64,000 nucleotides of DNA from Rhizopus arrhizus (Eukaryota > Mucoromycota > Mucoromycetes > Mucorales > Rhizopodaceae): the NCBI GenBank assembly GCA_024220505.1, contig JAKZZE010000004.1, positions 124,001 through 188,000 on the forward strand, in the 5' to 3' direction. Positions 45,325-58,193 of the stretch are shown here, in pieces. Below the pieces are notes generated by a model. The model saw nothing but the letters and a program-made list of their open reading frames with translations. It did no database searches and was not told the DNA's origin. The translations under genes and the position numbers were made by a program. Positions within the stretch are counted from its first letter, which is position 1. Each line of letters begins with the position of its first letter.

Positions 45325-46150
45325 TGTGTGTTGCTGTGGAAATAAAAAAAAAAGATAAAAAAGGGCTTTGATGTAAGAGAAAAAAAAAAAAGATTCTTGC
45401 AAAGATAGAATGTGATTATGAAAATAAACAAAAGCTGATCATGAAAACAAAACAAATTCATTTTATTAAATAAAGACAAAAAGCTTCTCACAAAAGTAGA
45501 TGGAAATAAACATAAATCAGAAAATGTTTAATTTGTTCTTGGCCCATTTTCATTCTTGTATCAAAAGAAAGAGGGGAAAAAGGAGTGGTTTGCTTTTATT
45601 GAGCACAAGAGTCTTATTTTCTTTTGTTCATTGAACTGCATTATAAAGCCTGTATGCCATTCTCTTGTCTGATACAGTTTGGGTCTTTATTTTATTTTTT
45701 ATTACTGCTCTTTTCAAACTGTACGCACTGCAGCATCATTTGCTTTTTGTTTATTTTTGTGCACTAGATCAACAACGCCAAGCTTTAGTTTCTCTTTATG
45801 CATTCTATACTACAACATATGTGGGTTTTAACCTTGGTCATCTTTGAAGTTGTGCATACACAAGGTTTAGTGTAAGCAATCCTCTTTTTCATTCTTTTTG
45901 TTATCATTCAAAGCTACTTGATGGTATTATTTCTTACAGCCTGTCATTTAAGAAAAAAAAAACACACATGCACACACTTTACTAATGATATAAATAGAGT
46001 CTGATGCTTGTATAATAAACTTTTTTAAAAAAAGAAGATAGCAAGTAATCAACCAATGATCCTCTATTTGTAAAAGAAACAAAAAAGAAAAGATGATGTC
46101 AAGCTGTTGTTTAAATGAACAAGTCTCTTTCTTTCTTTTTTTTTTAACTT
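45325..46150. repeat. Rab F 5' module fused to hydrolase 2 stop
   Basis: The common Rab 5' module is joined to the hydrolase gene within about 10 bp of its stop codon, across an A10-type tract. The roughly 460 bp that separate the same two parts at 12226-12700 are absent, consistent with deletion between two A tracts. Confidence 0.65.
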
Positions 46151-47298
46151 TTAAATCTTTGAAGTGTTCTTCCAACCTCTGTTTAGCCAATCGGTCATTT
46201 GGGAAATCACCGAATAGGCCTCGGGAAGAAGTCGGGGCATGGCAATAGCCACGAATCCATGAGTGACGTTGTGATATGTTGTACAGAGGGTGGGGACACC
46301 GGCCTTTGCCAGTTTCTTTGCATAGGCCAGTCCTTCGCTTCGGAGTACATCTCTTTCAGCTGTTACGACCAAAGCAGGAGGGAGATCGCTAAGCTCTTCT
46401 ATCGTGGCTTTTAAAGGCGCCATCAGAGGTGAGCTCAAGTCCTCTTCCTTTGCAGTATACAGTTGCCAGGCCTGCTGCATCATTTCACGTGGCAAGGAAG
46501 CGTCGTCTTTATAGAGTTTATAAGATTCAGTTTCAAAGTCATTGTCAGTAACAGGATAAAAGAGAACTTGGCTGGTGATACCCGTGTTTCCTCTTTGCTT
46601 TGCAAGGACTATATAAATAAGAGGCAGTATTAAGAATACATTTCTATTCTTAACGGGACGAATAACTTACTTGTAAGAGCAGCAGTCAGGTTTCCTCCAG
46701 AAGAATCACCAGCAACAGCCAATCGATTCAAATCAACATTGAGAGCTTGTGCATTTTGTTGAACCCAGCAAAGGGAAGCATAACATTCCTCTAAAGCAAC
46801 CGGATGCTTTACTTTGGGACTCAATGAGTAGTTTACAAATACAATGCAGCAAGACATATGGTTGGCTAGCTATTGAGCTCAGAAAAATAAGTATGTACTG
46901 TAAAAAAGCAAAAGGAAAATACCTTGTTTAAAAAGACAGAAAAAAGAGCGTAGTCACCAAAGACCCATCCTCCTCCGTGTCTATTACAAGTAACATTAGA
47001 TATATGCATAGCAGTTGTTTAAAGAGAGAGAAAAAACCCATTACAAGTACAAAATAACTGGCAAAGTCTTATTTTTATGTCCCAAAGGCTTGATAATAGT
47101 AATGTCAACCTTGACATGATCAAATTCGATCGTTCTGTCTTCCTTTTCTACATTGCCTGGTTCTTTCATGCTTTCCATTCGTTCTCTAAAGCGTTGAATG
47201 TTTTCAGGCTTAGTTGCTTCTTCTGGTGAGATCCCAAATGCATTTGCAATAATGTCTATAACAAACGGTGGTAATAGAACGGATTCGTTTTTAGCCAT
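46151..47298 (-). CDS. HSL-type alpha/beta hydrolase, copy 2
   Basis: 322 aa. Exons in transcript order are 47045-47298, 46923-46980, 46671-46869 and 46151-46608, same lengths as copy 1. HGGGW oxyanion hole, elbow GDSSGG (copy 1 has GDSAGG), ERDVLRSEG Asp and VTHGF His are all present, so the catalytic triad is complete. All exons open. It is followed on the same strand by Rab F, as copy 1 is followed by Rab B, so hydrolase-Rab is an inherited pair. Confidence 0.9.
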
Positions 47299-48240
47299 AC
47301 AGAATAAAAAAGTAAAAGTTACTAATTTAAAAGAAAAAGAGGGGCATCTTTTTTATACATTTTTTTCTTCCTGTTATTGATGGAACTGCAGTATCTCAAA
47401 GTCCCTAGAGGGCAGCCATTTGACCCATAGAGAGTAATGCCTTTTTAGGACCTTTTTATGAAATCATCCTTTGTTCGGTATGGTTCACGATCATCGTGAC
47501 AATGAAGCTGAGCTTCAGAATGTCTGTTTGTAATACAACTAACAACGCTTTTTAACTATTTTAAGGATAACAAACCTTACAGTCGTTCAACCCGCAATTC
47601 GAGGACTGACTAGAAAAAGGTATGGGCCGTGAAAATTTAATTTGAAGAAATTCAGAAAACAAATTCACGTGTTGGAAGCTGTTGATTTCACTGTCCTTTT
47701 GATAACATAAAAATTAAAAAATGTCAAAGTTCGTATTTTTAAATGAGGATAAGCTTGGAGGCATTTATAATGAGAATAATGCTGAGATAATGGACATAGT
47801 CGATGAAAAGCCGGATCAGTATGCTTAGAAACAGAGTAAACCTTGACTCGTACTTGGAAAAAGCAGGTATCGCTGTCGTGGAACTTATAGAGCAATTCTG
47901 GGCTCTGACGAAAGAAAACGACAAGCGACATGAGCTTCAAAGCAATGAAACTCTTGAGGAGAGAAATAGTAGATGCAGTAAACGAATTTTCCCTTCAACA
48001 TGTCCAAGATATAATTCAGAATTCAAAAAAGAGGTTTGAGAACTGTTTATGTCATATGTCTATCTAAACACTCAGCATATGATAGTCTTCTTTTAGTTAA
48101 TAAGCAAGTAAAGTTTGCGTTGCATTCGCATGAATTCCTTTGTCAAATTTCTTCTTCACTTTTCCTTGGTTATGAATTAAATGCTCAATTTTCTCATGAG
48201 GCTTATAAATAATAATGTGTTGATGATGTCTGTGGTATAT
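47299..48240. other. Hydrolase 2 upstream and low-gene DNA
   Basis: To about 47550 it matches the hydrolase 1 upstream region. After that it is not matched in the window. A plus-strand open stretch at 47803-48039 (MKSRISMLRNRVN) has no motif I recognise. Confidence 0.4.
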
Positions 48241-49080
48241 TTAGAAAAAAGAAACAGCAACAAAGAATAGCAAAGAAAAAAAATTAAGGGTAGGGAAGGG
48301 AATAAAGAGGCCCAAGCTTGCCATTCCCGAGCCATCTTCTTCCTTGGTCAATTTGAGAATAATAGGATTCACGTTATCGCTCAGAAGAGCAGGCGCAGCA
48401 GAAGAACGTCGATATTTGGCCCTGTTCTGCGAGTGACCTTGCTTGAGGGCCACAATGCTTTCAACAGACTTTTCGATGATATTCTAGTTTGATACAAGTA
48501 TTGCTACACACATAAACTTACCAGAAGGGAGCATGTTACCTTTGAACCCCAACAGAATCGGATTAAATCAGGAACAAAGTATTGCTTGTCGTCAGATTCT
48601 GGGCGAAAAAGAAGAGAGGACTTCTTCCACAAGTCAAGTAAATCATTTTTCTTATAAGACAGGCTCCAGAGGTGAAGGTATTGTCTTGTTAATTTTCAGA
48701 AGAAATTAACACCCTTGTTATTATTCAACAGATAGGTCTTACCGGCTGCGTTCAGAAAAAGGACCTTGACCTTTTCAAATTGATCAATTGGAGCATATCC
48801 GTATTCGTCAGTAATTGACTTGATCATTGCAAGAGCACCAAACATACCCTTGCGATAATCAAAATTAAGCTTGACTTTTGTCATCAACAAAGTGTCCTAA
48901 AGTCTTCAACTGTTTTGTTATGCTTTCGAAGATTGGTTGTCCTTTGACAAAATCTGCTTTACATTCGTTGGTTTTGACGCTTTTAGCGATAACCTCAAGA
49001 AAAGGCTTCACAAGTGACTCGGAGAAAGAGTCTTCAGAAGCACGGTAGTCGCAGTGCGACGAATAGGTATTATGACTAAA
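48241..49080 (-). pseudogene. Decayed member of a Mucoralean-type multi-copy family
   Basis: Minus-strand blocks read in order: about 49070-48890 (SHNTYSSHCDYR ... LKTLGHFVDDK), a frame change, 48890-48715 (LNFDYRKGMFGALAMIKSI), 48680-48540 (HLWSLSYKKNDLLDLW ... FCWGSK), a likely intron with GT at 48540 and AG near 48487, then 48486-48241. I recall widely repeated uncharacterised Mucorales proteins with a similar 'GLFGALAM' and 'HLWSL' pattern, but cannot check. The frameshift at about 48890 and missing 5' part suggest a pseudogene. Confidence 0.45.
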
Positions 49081-49667
49081 GAAAGTTGAGTTAGTTTATA
49101 GTTTTATGCAGCTTGCCAAAATACGCACACATGTACATACTATACTTACACTGCAATTAGAAGACTCTCAAAAAAACTCCAGTTCCTCAGCCGTTTAGAT
49201 ATCATTATAGTCGATGTTGAGCAAGAAGAACAAAAGAATTTTGGTGACTTTTTTGGTTCTCTGAGATCGCTTTATAGACAAGAAAAAAAAATCAAATATG
49301 TTTAGTTTAAAAACCCTTAGCATTAATGTGTTATATAAACAAATCGTTTACCAAACCAAGAAAAACATCGATAAACTCATGGTGAGACTCGAAAACATGA
49401 TGGTTTTTGATGCTGTGAGCTTCCATGTGTTTATTAGACAGATCACGGTCAAGGTAGGGTCTAGGAAACACTCTCTTGCCGGATCTGATATTATTATTAG
49501 CCTCAGGACATCAACTGATTATATGGTTATTTTATGGGGTTTATTTGTGCAGATGAAATGCATGTGTGTTACTGTTCACGTACTTAAGCCAGTCTGATTA
49601 AATACTTGACTTCTAGATTAAAGCAAGTCAAATCATACGCATAAAAACATAGCTTTTCTTTTTGTAT
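49081..49667. other. AT-rich DNA, no clear gene
   Basis: A plus-strand open stretch at 49298-49597 (99 aa, begins MFSLKTLSINVLY) shows no recognisable motif. It could be a fragment; I do not support it as a gene. Confidence 0.35.
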
Positions 49668-49814
49668 TTACGTCTTTTTCCTTTGAGTCATCATCTCTCT
49701 TTCATCTTCTTCTTCATCTGTATCTTCTTCATCCATATCCCCTTCTTCACCCGTGTCCCCTTCTCCACCCGTGTCTTCTTGATTTCTTCTGGATCCTTTG
49801 CCCTTTTCATTCAT
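49668..49814 (-). CDS. Short acidic exon-like ORF
   Basis: 48 aa starting MNEKGKGSRRNQEDTG and then an acidic run of Asp/Glu with repeated DTGEEGD-like units, ending QRKKT. An acceptor-like TATAG lies just upstream on the minus strand. It may be an exon of the decayed gene at 48241-49080 or a separate small acidic protein. Low-complexity composition limits the call. Confidence 0.3.
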   Translation of the reverse strand: MNEKGKGSRRNQEDTGGEGDTGEEGDMDEEDTDEEEDEREMMTQRKKT

Positions 49815-50213
49815 CTTTGGCTATAACTAGACAGACAAAGAGAAATCACTGGATTTAACACTACGATGTTTAGTGATAGAGAAAGAGGAATACATACCAA
49901 GTTTGAGACATTTATATTACTGTTGGAAACGTTGTAAATTAACCCTCTGTTGTTATTATTGCTTACAATCATCTATGATGTAGTTACCTTTCGCTTCTTC
50001 AAGATAAGCTTTGCCAAATAGGCTCGTAAATCGGTTCTTTTGGGCTAAAATCGCGTTTATCAGCAGCAAGTTTTATTTAAACTATCGCAAGTTCTTGTCT
50101 TTTTCTTTAATAGCAAGTTGTGTACGTGCTCTTTTATACTGTCAGGAACCTTTTCTAATCGGGTAATCCAGTTGAGATCATGGTTGTAGTTCAATTCGAT
50201 TTTTCTAAGCCCT

Positions 50214-51199
50214 TTGAATTGCTCATGTCATTATGGATTTGTTCACAATAATCTTCAAATTCCCAGTCCTTGGACACAGTTGATTGCAAAGAAATGCTTT
50301 GATCCTTCTTTTACTATAGGAAGCTTGCACAGGATTTTTTCCAAGACCATCTACTGCAGCAGTCACCCCTCGATGCATGTTTTTGATTTATCAATGACCT
50401 TGCTGACAACAACAATTAAAAGGTTGTCCTTTTCATCTATTAGCATTTTCCAATATATTTTTGCTCAAAGAGGCGCTCGTAAATATGATAATGAGCCTTC
50501 AGCCAATATCCAGATTGCAGACAAAATGGAATTTGACGCTTGGTATTCCAATATTGCTATTCATCATGCCAGTCGGATCAAATATCAGACTCATGTTAAC
50601 AAGAGGCATACCACGGCTGTTTTCCATATGTCCTAAGAGGTATTGTAAGCTTGTTTGTTGCCGAAGGAGACGTGATACTTCATATATGATCACAGTAAAA
50701 CAAAAAAGGGAAAAGAAGCAACCAATGTATCAGTATCAGGAGGCTTACCTTCTGGTGAAGCATCTAAATCAAATGAAGCAAGTACTAAAAAAAAAGGAGA
50801 GTAACAAAAAAAAACCCCCTTCTATTAAGTCTTTTTTATCAAGCTGTCAAAAAATGATGACAGTTGCAATATAGGGTTGTTTAAAGAGATTTCAGCAGAT
50901 GTCGAGCGGCAAGTGTGCAAACAGACAACCACATATGCCAACCGTATACCATATTCACTTTTGTAAACTTTGATAATACAAAGGATGTCTCAGACGGTCG
51001 GGTGATGTCCCTGGTTTTCCGTGAAATAGCACTTGGCATCATTCGACAACAAGATAATGGAGTTGCTGATAACATTGTTGGATCTTTAGAAAAGACGTTT
51101 CTAGAAAGCATGGTTTCCAAATACATGAATGATGACCAAACCAAAACAATTCTTAAATCAATGACTGAATTGTACAAACATGATGCCTCGTCAATATAA
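50214..51199 (+). pseudogene. Fragmented hypothetical gene
   Basis: Two plus-strand blocks: 50214-50636 (its last part around IQIADKMEFDAWYSNIA looks protein-like) and 50915-51199 (94 aa, begins MQTDNHICQPYTIF, ends KHDASSI). The space between is Lys-rich in one frame (KKKESNKKKPPSI). Frames differ and stops intervene, so this is either a multi-exon gene I cannot resolve or a remnant. No domain recognised. Confidence 0.35.
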
Positions 51200-52066
51200 G
51201 TCATTGGAAACTATCAATTGAACAGTTATTTAGAAATATTGGCAGGGCTGCTCTGTCCATATCTTTGCTGTGTTAACAGCCATGTCTCTGATGCTACTAT
51301 CCAAACTTTCCCTTTATATTAGAAATGCAATCACACCTATCCTAAACAACTGCGCGGACTTGTATTTTTATAACTTTTATTACTTTAGTCAGTTCATTTA
51401 TATCAAAACCTCAATGTCTGATCATCAAAGCAACTTAAACATATAACCCTCAAATCCAACCAACGACATAAAATAGTTTATTCTAAAGCATGAATTTCTA
51501 GAATTTTTTTTATTCAACTGTTTTCAAAATGATCAGCATTTGTGAAATAAAAAAACTCTTGAACTTTGTAATTCCAGCATAGCGTTGATGTTGATTTTAA
51601 GAAAACTTGTCAAAATTTAATTATTTTCTTCTATTCTATGAGCAATGTTTTATTTAAAATGTAGAAACATGTTTATTGAAATTTCAAAGACATTTATTGT
51701 ATTAGACTTTTTTTTTATCTATCATGATTTATTTTTAAAACGCATTATAACATTGTTTCTTATATAAACATTATTTGTATCACTCTCTCTGTATTCAAAC
51801 AAACTACCATCTTTACCTCAATAAGGTTATTTCAGATTTATCTTTATGCAATTTATACCAAATTAGGTGATTCACATATTCTATATAAAGCAAAGTGATT
51901 GAATAGAAATATAAAACACTTCATCTTACTCCAAATTTTAAAAGACTTTATTTGTTAAATAAAACAATCGATACCCCAAATCGTCATCTAACTTGAAAAT
52001 ATCCTTTGATTATCCTATTATCAAACTTTCAGGTTTATTGTAAATCATTAAGATATTGTATTGTTT
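51200..52066. other. Very AT-rich intergenic DNA
   Basis: Among the most AT-rich stretches of the window. No coding signal, no repeats shared with the modules. Confidence 0.5.
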
Positions 52067-52267
52067 TCATCTTCCCAAACGGGTGAGATACTGATAAAAT
52101 GGCTCTTGGAGATTCGACTGAAATACTTTTTCGTGAACTAGCATAAACTGTTCTCCACCATCACTGCTTAATAAACATACAGGTTTGAGATTGATTGCAG
52201 CAACAATTTTAAAAAGTTGCCCCTGTTGATTTTTTTTCCTGCACTGAACCGCCACATGCATCAACAT
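52067..52267 (-). CDS. Hypothetical short ORF
   Basis: 66 aa, ends PFYQYLTRLGR. Contains LKPVCLLSSDGGEQFML, ordinary globular-protein composition. May be the last exon of an unrecognised gene or a remnant; upstream exons were not found. Confidence 0.25.
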   Translation of the reverse strand: MLMHVAVQCRKKNQQGQLFKIVAAINLKPVCLLSSDGGEQFMLVHEKVFQSNLQEPFYQYLTRLGR

Positions 52268-52765
52268 TGAAGCATCCTAGTCTCGTTTTATAAAACAAAT
52301 TTTTAATTCATTGTTTTCTTAAAGTACTTTATCACAAACAGATTTTAAAAGATTCTTGACAAGCCGACATTTTAAAATGCATCTTCAAGTTTCGTCTAGT
52401 GCATAGAATTTTTTGCAATTTTTTTAAACAAACCTATAAACTTGTTGTACTCTATGTTTAAAGTGAAATGACGATTTTTATTTTTGGTAGTTTTCTTTTT
52501 TTTTTTTTTTTTTTTTTTGCATGATAAACGTTGTTGCTGGTAAAAGACAGCAATTCATTTTTAAGTATGACCTTTTTTTCAAGGAAAGTATGACCAATGT
52601 TTATAAAGAAAACGTCTATAACTTATAAATGTGAGCTTAACATTTCTTTTCCACGACATTTATTCCTACAAACTGCGATATTTATTTATATAAAAAGTGA
52701 CGAATTGTTTTGTTTTTTTTTTTTTACGACAAAAACTTAGAAAAAAGCGAAAGCGTTTATCGCTT
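52268..52765. other. AT-rich DNA with T tract
   Basis: No gene seen. A T tract lies at about 52497-52518. Confidence 0.4.
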
Positions 52766-52913
52766 CACTGTATTGGTGAGCTCTATCAGGTACGAATCAA
52801 ATTGCAAATTTGATAATCTTACCGTTTTCAATAATACTGTTCAAGAGAATAAATGTCTTGTGGGCCAAGCACAAGCAGATGAAAACAATTTAGATAAAGC
52901 TCACTCTAGATAA
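52766..52913 (+). pseudogene. Exon remnant upstream of P450-3
   Basis: Open stretch with SIRYESNCKFDNLTVF and ending DKAHSR. A related stretch (WYEPNCKFD) is found on the same side of P450-2 (38880-38990, +) and P450-1 (about 25290-25390, -), where it breaks early. It therefore predates the P450 duplications and is best kept here. Parent gene not recognised. Confidence 0.35.
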
Positions 52914-53105
52914 AAATGTTTAGCATTAAAATCAGCAGTTGATTATTGTATAAATAATACTGCATATATCTGTACCTCTTTTAGCTCCAAAGCCCACCGG
53001 CTTTTTTTTTTTTTTTATTTTATTTTTATTTTTTATTTTTTTGCTTTCATTTTTATTTTTTATTTTTTTGCTTTCATCTTCCTCTGTCCTATATTATAAC
53101 GCAGT

Positions 53106-54989
53106 ATGGACTTGGATAGACTAAAACAGAATACACCTTTATTACTACCAGCATGTCTGGCGCTTTTGTCCACCTTGTATCTGTTGAAAAGCTCAAGGTC
53201 CACTAAGGAAAAAGAAGGAATGAAAGAAATCCCTTATCCACGCGGCTCTATCAATTGGCCCATCTTTGGTAAATCCTTTTTTTTTTTTTTCTTGCCTTGA
53301 GCAAACATATCCTGACCCCATTCTGTTCTTGAATTTTTTTCTTCTTAGGCCACATGTTATCCCTTGGGAACTGTCCTTCACGCAGGGTGACTCAGTGGCA
53401 TAATGAAAATGGTCCTATTATCAAGATCAACATGGGAAAAAAACTTTGGGTCATGATCAGTGATCCTCTTTTGGCGCATGAGTTCTTTGTCAAAGCAGGC
53501 AGAAGTACTTCATCTAGGCCTGATCACCGATTCAGTGTAGATATCTTGAGTAGACATGGGAGGTAAGACAATATACAGAGGGGAGAACCTAAAGCCATAT
53601 GTGTGACCTTGCTGTACCTAGAGGCATTGCCTTTGCTCCATATACGCCAAAATGGAAAGGGATGAGAAAGATAGGTAAATGACCTGATTTTTAACAAAAG
53701 ATGTCAAAAAGCTTACTTTCTTCATTCAAGCTGTTTCATTATTCGCGCCAGAATCTTTACAAAACTATATCAATATTTTGGAAGAAGAAGCCGACAACTT
53801 GATGGATCGGCTAGGGGATATGTCAGGAGATGGAAAAGCCTTGGATTGCTACAAACACCTTCAGCTTGCATCACTCAACTTTATATTACGTGTGACAGCT
53901 GCTACCAGACTTGAAAGTGTAGAAGACCCCACCTTTCAGTCCATCAGCGACTTGTGTCATTATGCCATGATTTATTCTGGTGTCACAGGTGATCTGGTCT
54001 CGTATATCCCTAGTTTGGCATGGATCGACCGATTGAAGGGCACAAGGGAAAAGATGCAGGCACTTATCAACAATCAACGTGATCCAATCGTTTCTAAACT
54101 CATAGAAGAAGCCATGGAGAAGGAGGATGGCTCTGTCATAAAGGAGTTGTACAAGATGAAAGAGAAGGGTATTGTAGATGAGGATGATATATATGTTTTT
54201 ATGTGTAAGTGTGGACATACTTTCTATCACTTGTTCACAGCCTAACCTTCTCTTATAAAAATAAAATGAAAAGCTGACATGATAGTAGGCGGATCAGATC
54301 CTATCACTGTCGCTTTGTATTGGACCCTGGCTATCCTCTCTCAGCAACCTCAAGTGCAAGAAAACCTGATCAAAGAACTGGACGCATGGAAAGCCAAGAA
54401 TTCAGCGGACACCGTACCTCATTTTTATCAAGACATTGACCAATTCCCCTACATGCTCTGTGTACAAAAGGAGGTTCAACGCTTTCGTCCGGGCAATAAC
54501 TTTGGCATTCCGCGCATGACCACAGACGATGTCACTGTTCAAGGCTACTTTGTTCCCAAGGGTTCGATGCTCCTTAGCAGCATGTGGACCATGCACCAGA
54601 ATAAAGCTTTTTATGGAGATCCTGAACACTTCAGGCCCGAGCGGTACATGGACAGTCTAAAGAAAATAAGTGCTGCGGCCAATGCAAGAATCGAAGAAAG
54701 AGACCATTTTGGATTTGGATGGGGAAGAAGGATATGTCCTGGTATTCATCTGGTAAGCATCCTAAAATCAAAAGACAGACTCAATAACGTCAACTGATCC
54801 CTGTTTGTTATTCACTAGTCTGAAGTCCAGTTCTTTAATTTCTATGTTCGTTTCTTTTCCAAGTTTACCGTTGTACCCGACCTTGATTCAGAAGGTAACC
54901 TTATGTCTGTCGATTTAAATCATATTCTCGAAGAAGGTATTGTTTCTAAGCCAATGCCGTACAAGATACGTATCTTGCCTCGTACTTGA
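53106..54989 (+). CDS. Microsomal cytochrome P450, copy 3
   Basis: 517 aa. Exons are 53106-53268, 53349-53562, 53632-53684, 53731-54204, 54274-54752 and 54819-54989. Motifs as in the other copies: N-terminal anchor, I-helix GGSDPIT (again Pro for Thr), EVQR, FGWGRRICPG. Exon 1 and the last intron are nearly or fully identical to P450-2, while exons 2-5 carry many replacements (for example around residues 75-125 and in exon 4). Unlike copies 1 and 2, no Rab gene lies upstream; the 5' neighbour is the low-gene stretch. Confidence 0.92.
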
Positions 54990-55304
54990 TGATACGCACT
55001 ACTATATACTGTTTATCTCATATAAAAAAGCAGCCGTATACAATGCTCATAATAAATATTAGCTTGAATCACAATCATAAAAGCATACAATACAAAAAGC
55101 TTTAATAAGCTTCTTGATTGTTGGAAGAGTAAAATATCCTCCTCTCTTATAATTACCATATACATCATTTTTTTGATCTGATCATAAAAAAGAGGAATTG
55201 TAAACTTGTAAGAAGAGGTGGTTTGTAGTTGTAAGCTCTTTGAAGAGCATAAAAGAAATAACCTTCATGCTTTCTTTATTTTATACTATTTATTTGACAC
55301 TATT

Positions 55305-55559
55305 TTATAAACAAGTTCTGATTTCATATAATTTGTCAGCAAACTTGACTGATTTTTTAGGGGCAGCAGGAGGAGAACGGGTGGACCATGGGGGAACAAA
55401 GGCAGTGGTAGGGGTCGTGGGTTCAGAGGAAACAGCGTTTGACTGTTTGGCTTGTAAGAGGTCTGTGGCCTTTTCCTTATGATAGACCGGATGTGTATGA
55501 TATTGTTTGTGTGGTTCCTTTAGAAATTCTGCCGTGAAATTGTGGTCGGCCAGGGCCAT
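55305..55559 (-). CDS. Small protein with RVxF-like motif, copy 3
   Basis: 84 aa from MALADHNF to RTCL. C-terminal KKSVKFADKLYEI keeps the V-x-F core of the PP1-docking consensus although Pro is Ser. Tail-to-tail with P450-3, the same arrangement as the other two copies. The Thr/Pro-rich middle varies between copies. Confidence 0.58.
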   Translation of the reverse strand: MALADHNFTAEFLKEPHKQYHTHPVYHKEKATDLLQAKQSNAVSSEPTTPTTAFVPPWSTRSPPAAPKKSVKFADKLYEIRTCL

Positions 55560-57088
55560 GGCCCTCAACTAGGGGCGGTTTTTCTTATAGCACCACAACC
55601 CTCTGCATCATCACCATAGAAAAAACCTGAAATCAGATTAGCCATCGACAAAGAACCACTTGCAGCAAAAATTACAGTGAAAAAAAAAAAAGAGGTCAGG
55701 ATAGATACAAGTCTGCTTACTTTAGAACAGAGAAACTAGTGATTTGCGAACTGTTTGTTTTTATCATGAGCTAAAAAGCTTTTGGTCATGTCGGATTGGG
55801 TCAAGAAAATTTGGTACAATTTGACAAGGCTCAGGCCGATCAAAAGGCTATGTTGAAGGTTGAATGACATTTTGTGGACTCCAGAGGTATGAAATTCCTT
55901 CAAGACATGTACTGCAGGAGAATGAGCTCAATATCTCTAGATCAAACTATACACGTCCGGGTTGTGCTTGAACTTTGTAGTCCAAAAGACTTTATTTCCG
56001 TATTCAAAATCTTGAGAGAGTTTCTGACTTGTGTTCATGACGAAATCAAACAACCTAAAAAAAGAAAGGTGAGAATGACATAGTGTCACTCAAGGAAAAG
56101 GAACAAAAAAGTAGAAATACAACTTATTTTACTCGGTACAAATTCATCCTTGTTTTGCTCTTTGATTGAGTCTCACTAGTACCCCCTTCCGTTTCAGTGT
56201 TTTCTGTCATGCTATCAAGAAAGGCACAGAAAAAAAAAAGATGTATTTTATTCACCAAAATGCTTTTTATCTCTTTTACCTTTTGTATTCATTCTGTAAA
56301 TGCATAGCTTACTTTCAAACGTATCGAATGTAATCGTCGACAGCTCTTTATTTACAGTGTAAATTCAGCTATCCATTGTGGAGCATTCATGTACAGTTCT
56401 ATCGAACAATCAACCAACCAATCTATTTCCTTCATAAACTCTGAATGCCATCATTCCAGCCCATGACTATCACTCAGTATCGTCACTCTTTACAGAATGT
56501 GGTCTGCTCTGATTGATTCATTCAGTTTACTTATCCATCTGAAGGTTGCTTTACTAAACATCCAAAGCAATCTATATTTAAAAGCTAGAAAAAAGTCCAA
56601 AGGTGAAGAAGAGCAAAAAGAGATTCCATGGCCTCAGACGTACCTTGGATTCCCCCCCTTCCCTTCAAATTGAAATGCTTTATTAAATACCAAGAAATCT
56701 CTTTTAAAAGTAATGAAAATAAACCAATAAGATAACGTACCAAAAAATCCAAATATTCTTTTTTTAGTCGCATCTTTCCTTTTTTTTTAACCAAATAAAG
56801 GCCGTGTCGCCATGACACAAAGCTGGGTGCACCTGCTGTAATGACTAAAAAAAAGATCACCTCATTCACACCTACAAAACATAGTTTCACCTGTCCATGT
56901 TTTTTTTTATTAGATGAGCCTGTTCCCCATTTCTTGGTTCATCCAATCATATCGTTTTGTGTGCGCACCTGGTCTGACCAAACGAGGCGTATCGTGGTCT
57001 CTCTGCTGAACGGGAAAGAAAGTCTCTCAAGTAATCTTTAGAAAACAAAGCTTGCAGTATCCTATTGATTCACAGATGAGATAGCATG

Positions 57089-57131
<43 letters not shown>

Positions 57132-58193
57132 CTCGAGTTATACCTGTTACAGCCTCCTTTTGCTCTTGTTCAACAACGTACACTTTAACCAGCACACATC
57201 TTCACTCTGCATGATCTGTCATCATGGCCCTTCAAAGAAGATGAATAAAAGAGTGCGAGGTCTGGGTCAAATACCCTTCCCCTAGTGAGGCTGATGCATT
57301 CAAATCATTTCAATAGGGCTCCATAAGCATCAAAGGACACAATGCATCAACCAACAGTCAACCCTTTCAAGGAGAGGGATGCTTGAAACAACCAGACCGT
57401 TAGGAACAAAGGGGGCTGTCTGGATGAATATCGGCCAGAGTTCGGATCAAGTCCACCATCACAATCTATCCAAAGAGAGGTGGTCAATGCTTTTCAGAAT
57501 ACAAGGAGATCTTGGCCTATAGAAAAAAAAAAGTATTTTGATCCGCTGGGCTTTTCTAAATGTATCCAAAATAGGTAGATCCATGTCTGTGTATCTACAG
57601 CAAGTATTCACTGGACAATTTGAACCTCGTCTTTCCCTCTTCCTCTTTTTGTGGAAAACCCATACATGGTTTTTTTTAAGAAAAACTCTCCAACGAACCT
57701 AATTGAGGCCATATTCTGTATTTAAATTTAGGTAGAGAGCAAGTATCAAGATGATAAAACTCTATGAGCGGTAACTATGGTTAAATCTCGTTCATCAATA
57801 TTGTCTACTATGACACATGGGCAAAACAATCTTGCTTTAGCAGTGATAGAATCATTGTCTTTTTATCGATTAAAAAAAATCTGAAAGAGTCCTAACGCAC
57901 TTTTTTGTTCAGCAAATAATCCATGTTATCTCAAACACAGCAGTAGGTCAAGATGCACAGAGCTGTAGTAAAAAGTCCAGAGAACATCTTGAACTTTCTT
58001 CCACAGGACATAGTACAATCGATCGACCTTGGTCCCTCTGAAGCATCTGATGATGAACCTCAAAAGCGTACTAGAAAATAAACACTTATCAAGCGTTCGG
58101 AATCCAAAAGAAAGATTGGATCAGCAGTCAGCCAAAGACATTCACCGAAAAGGATCAAGAAAGACTTGAATGATGTGTAAAATAAACCTTTAT
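55560..58193. repeat. Inverted Rab 3' module, copy G
   Basis: Homologous to 41622-44386. A 40-nt A tract sits at 57089-57128, where copy F has about 13 A. About 150 bp around 57575 present in copy F (near 43690-43780) are missing here. The exon-like stretch is at 57950-58081 (+). Confidence 0.62.
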
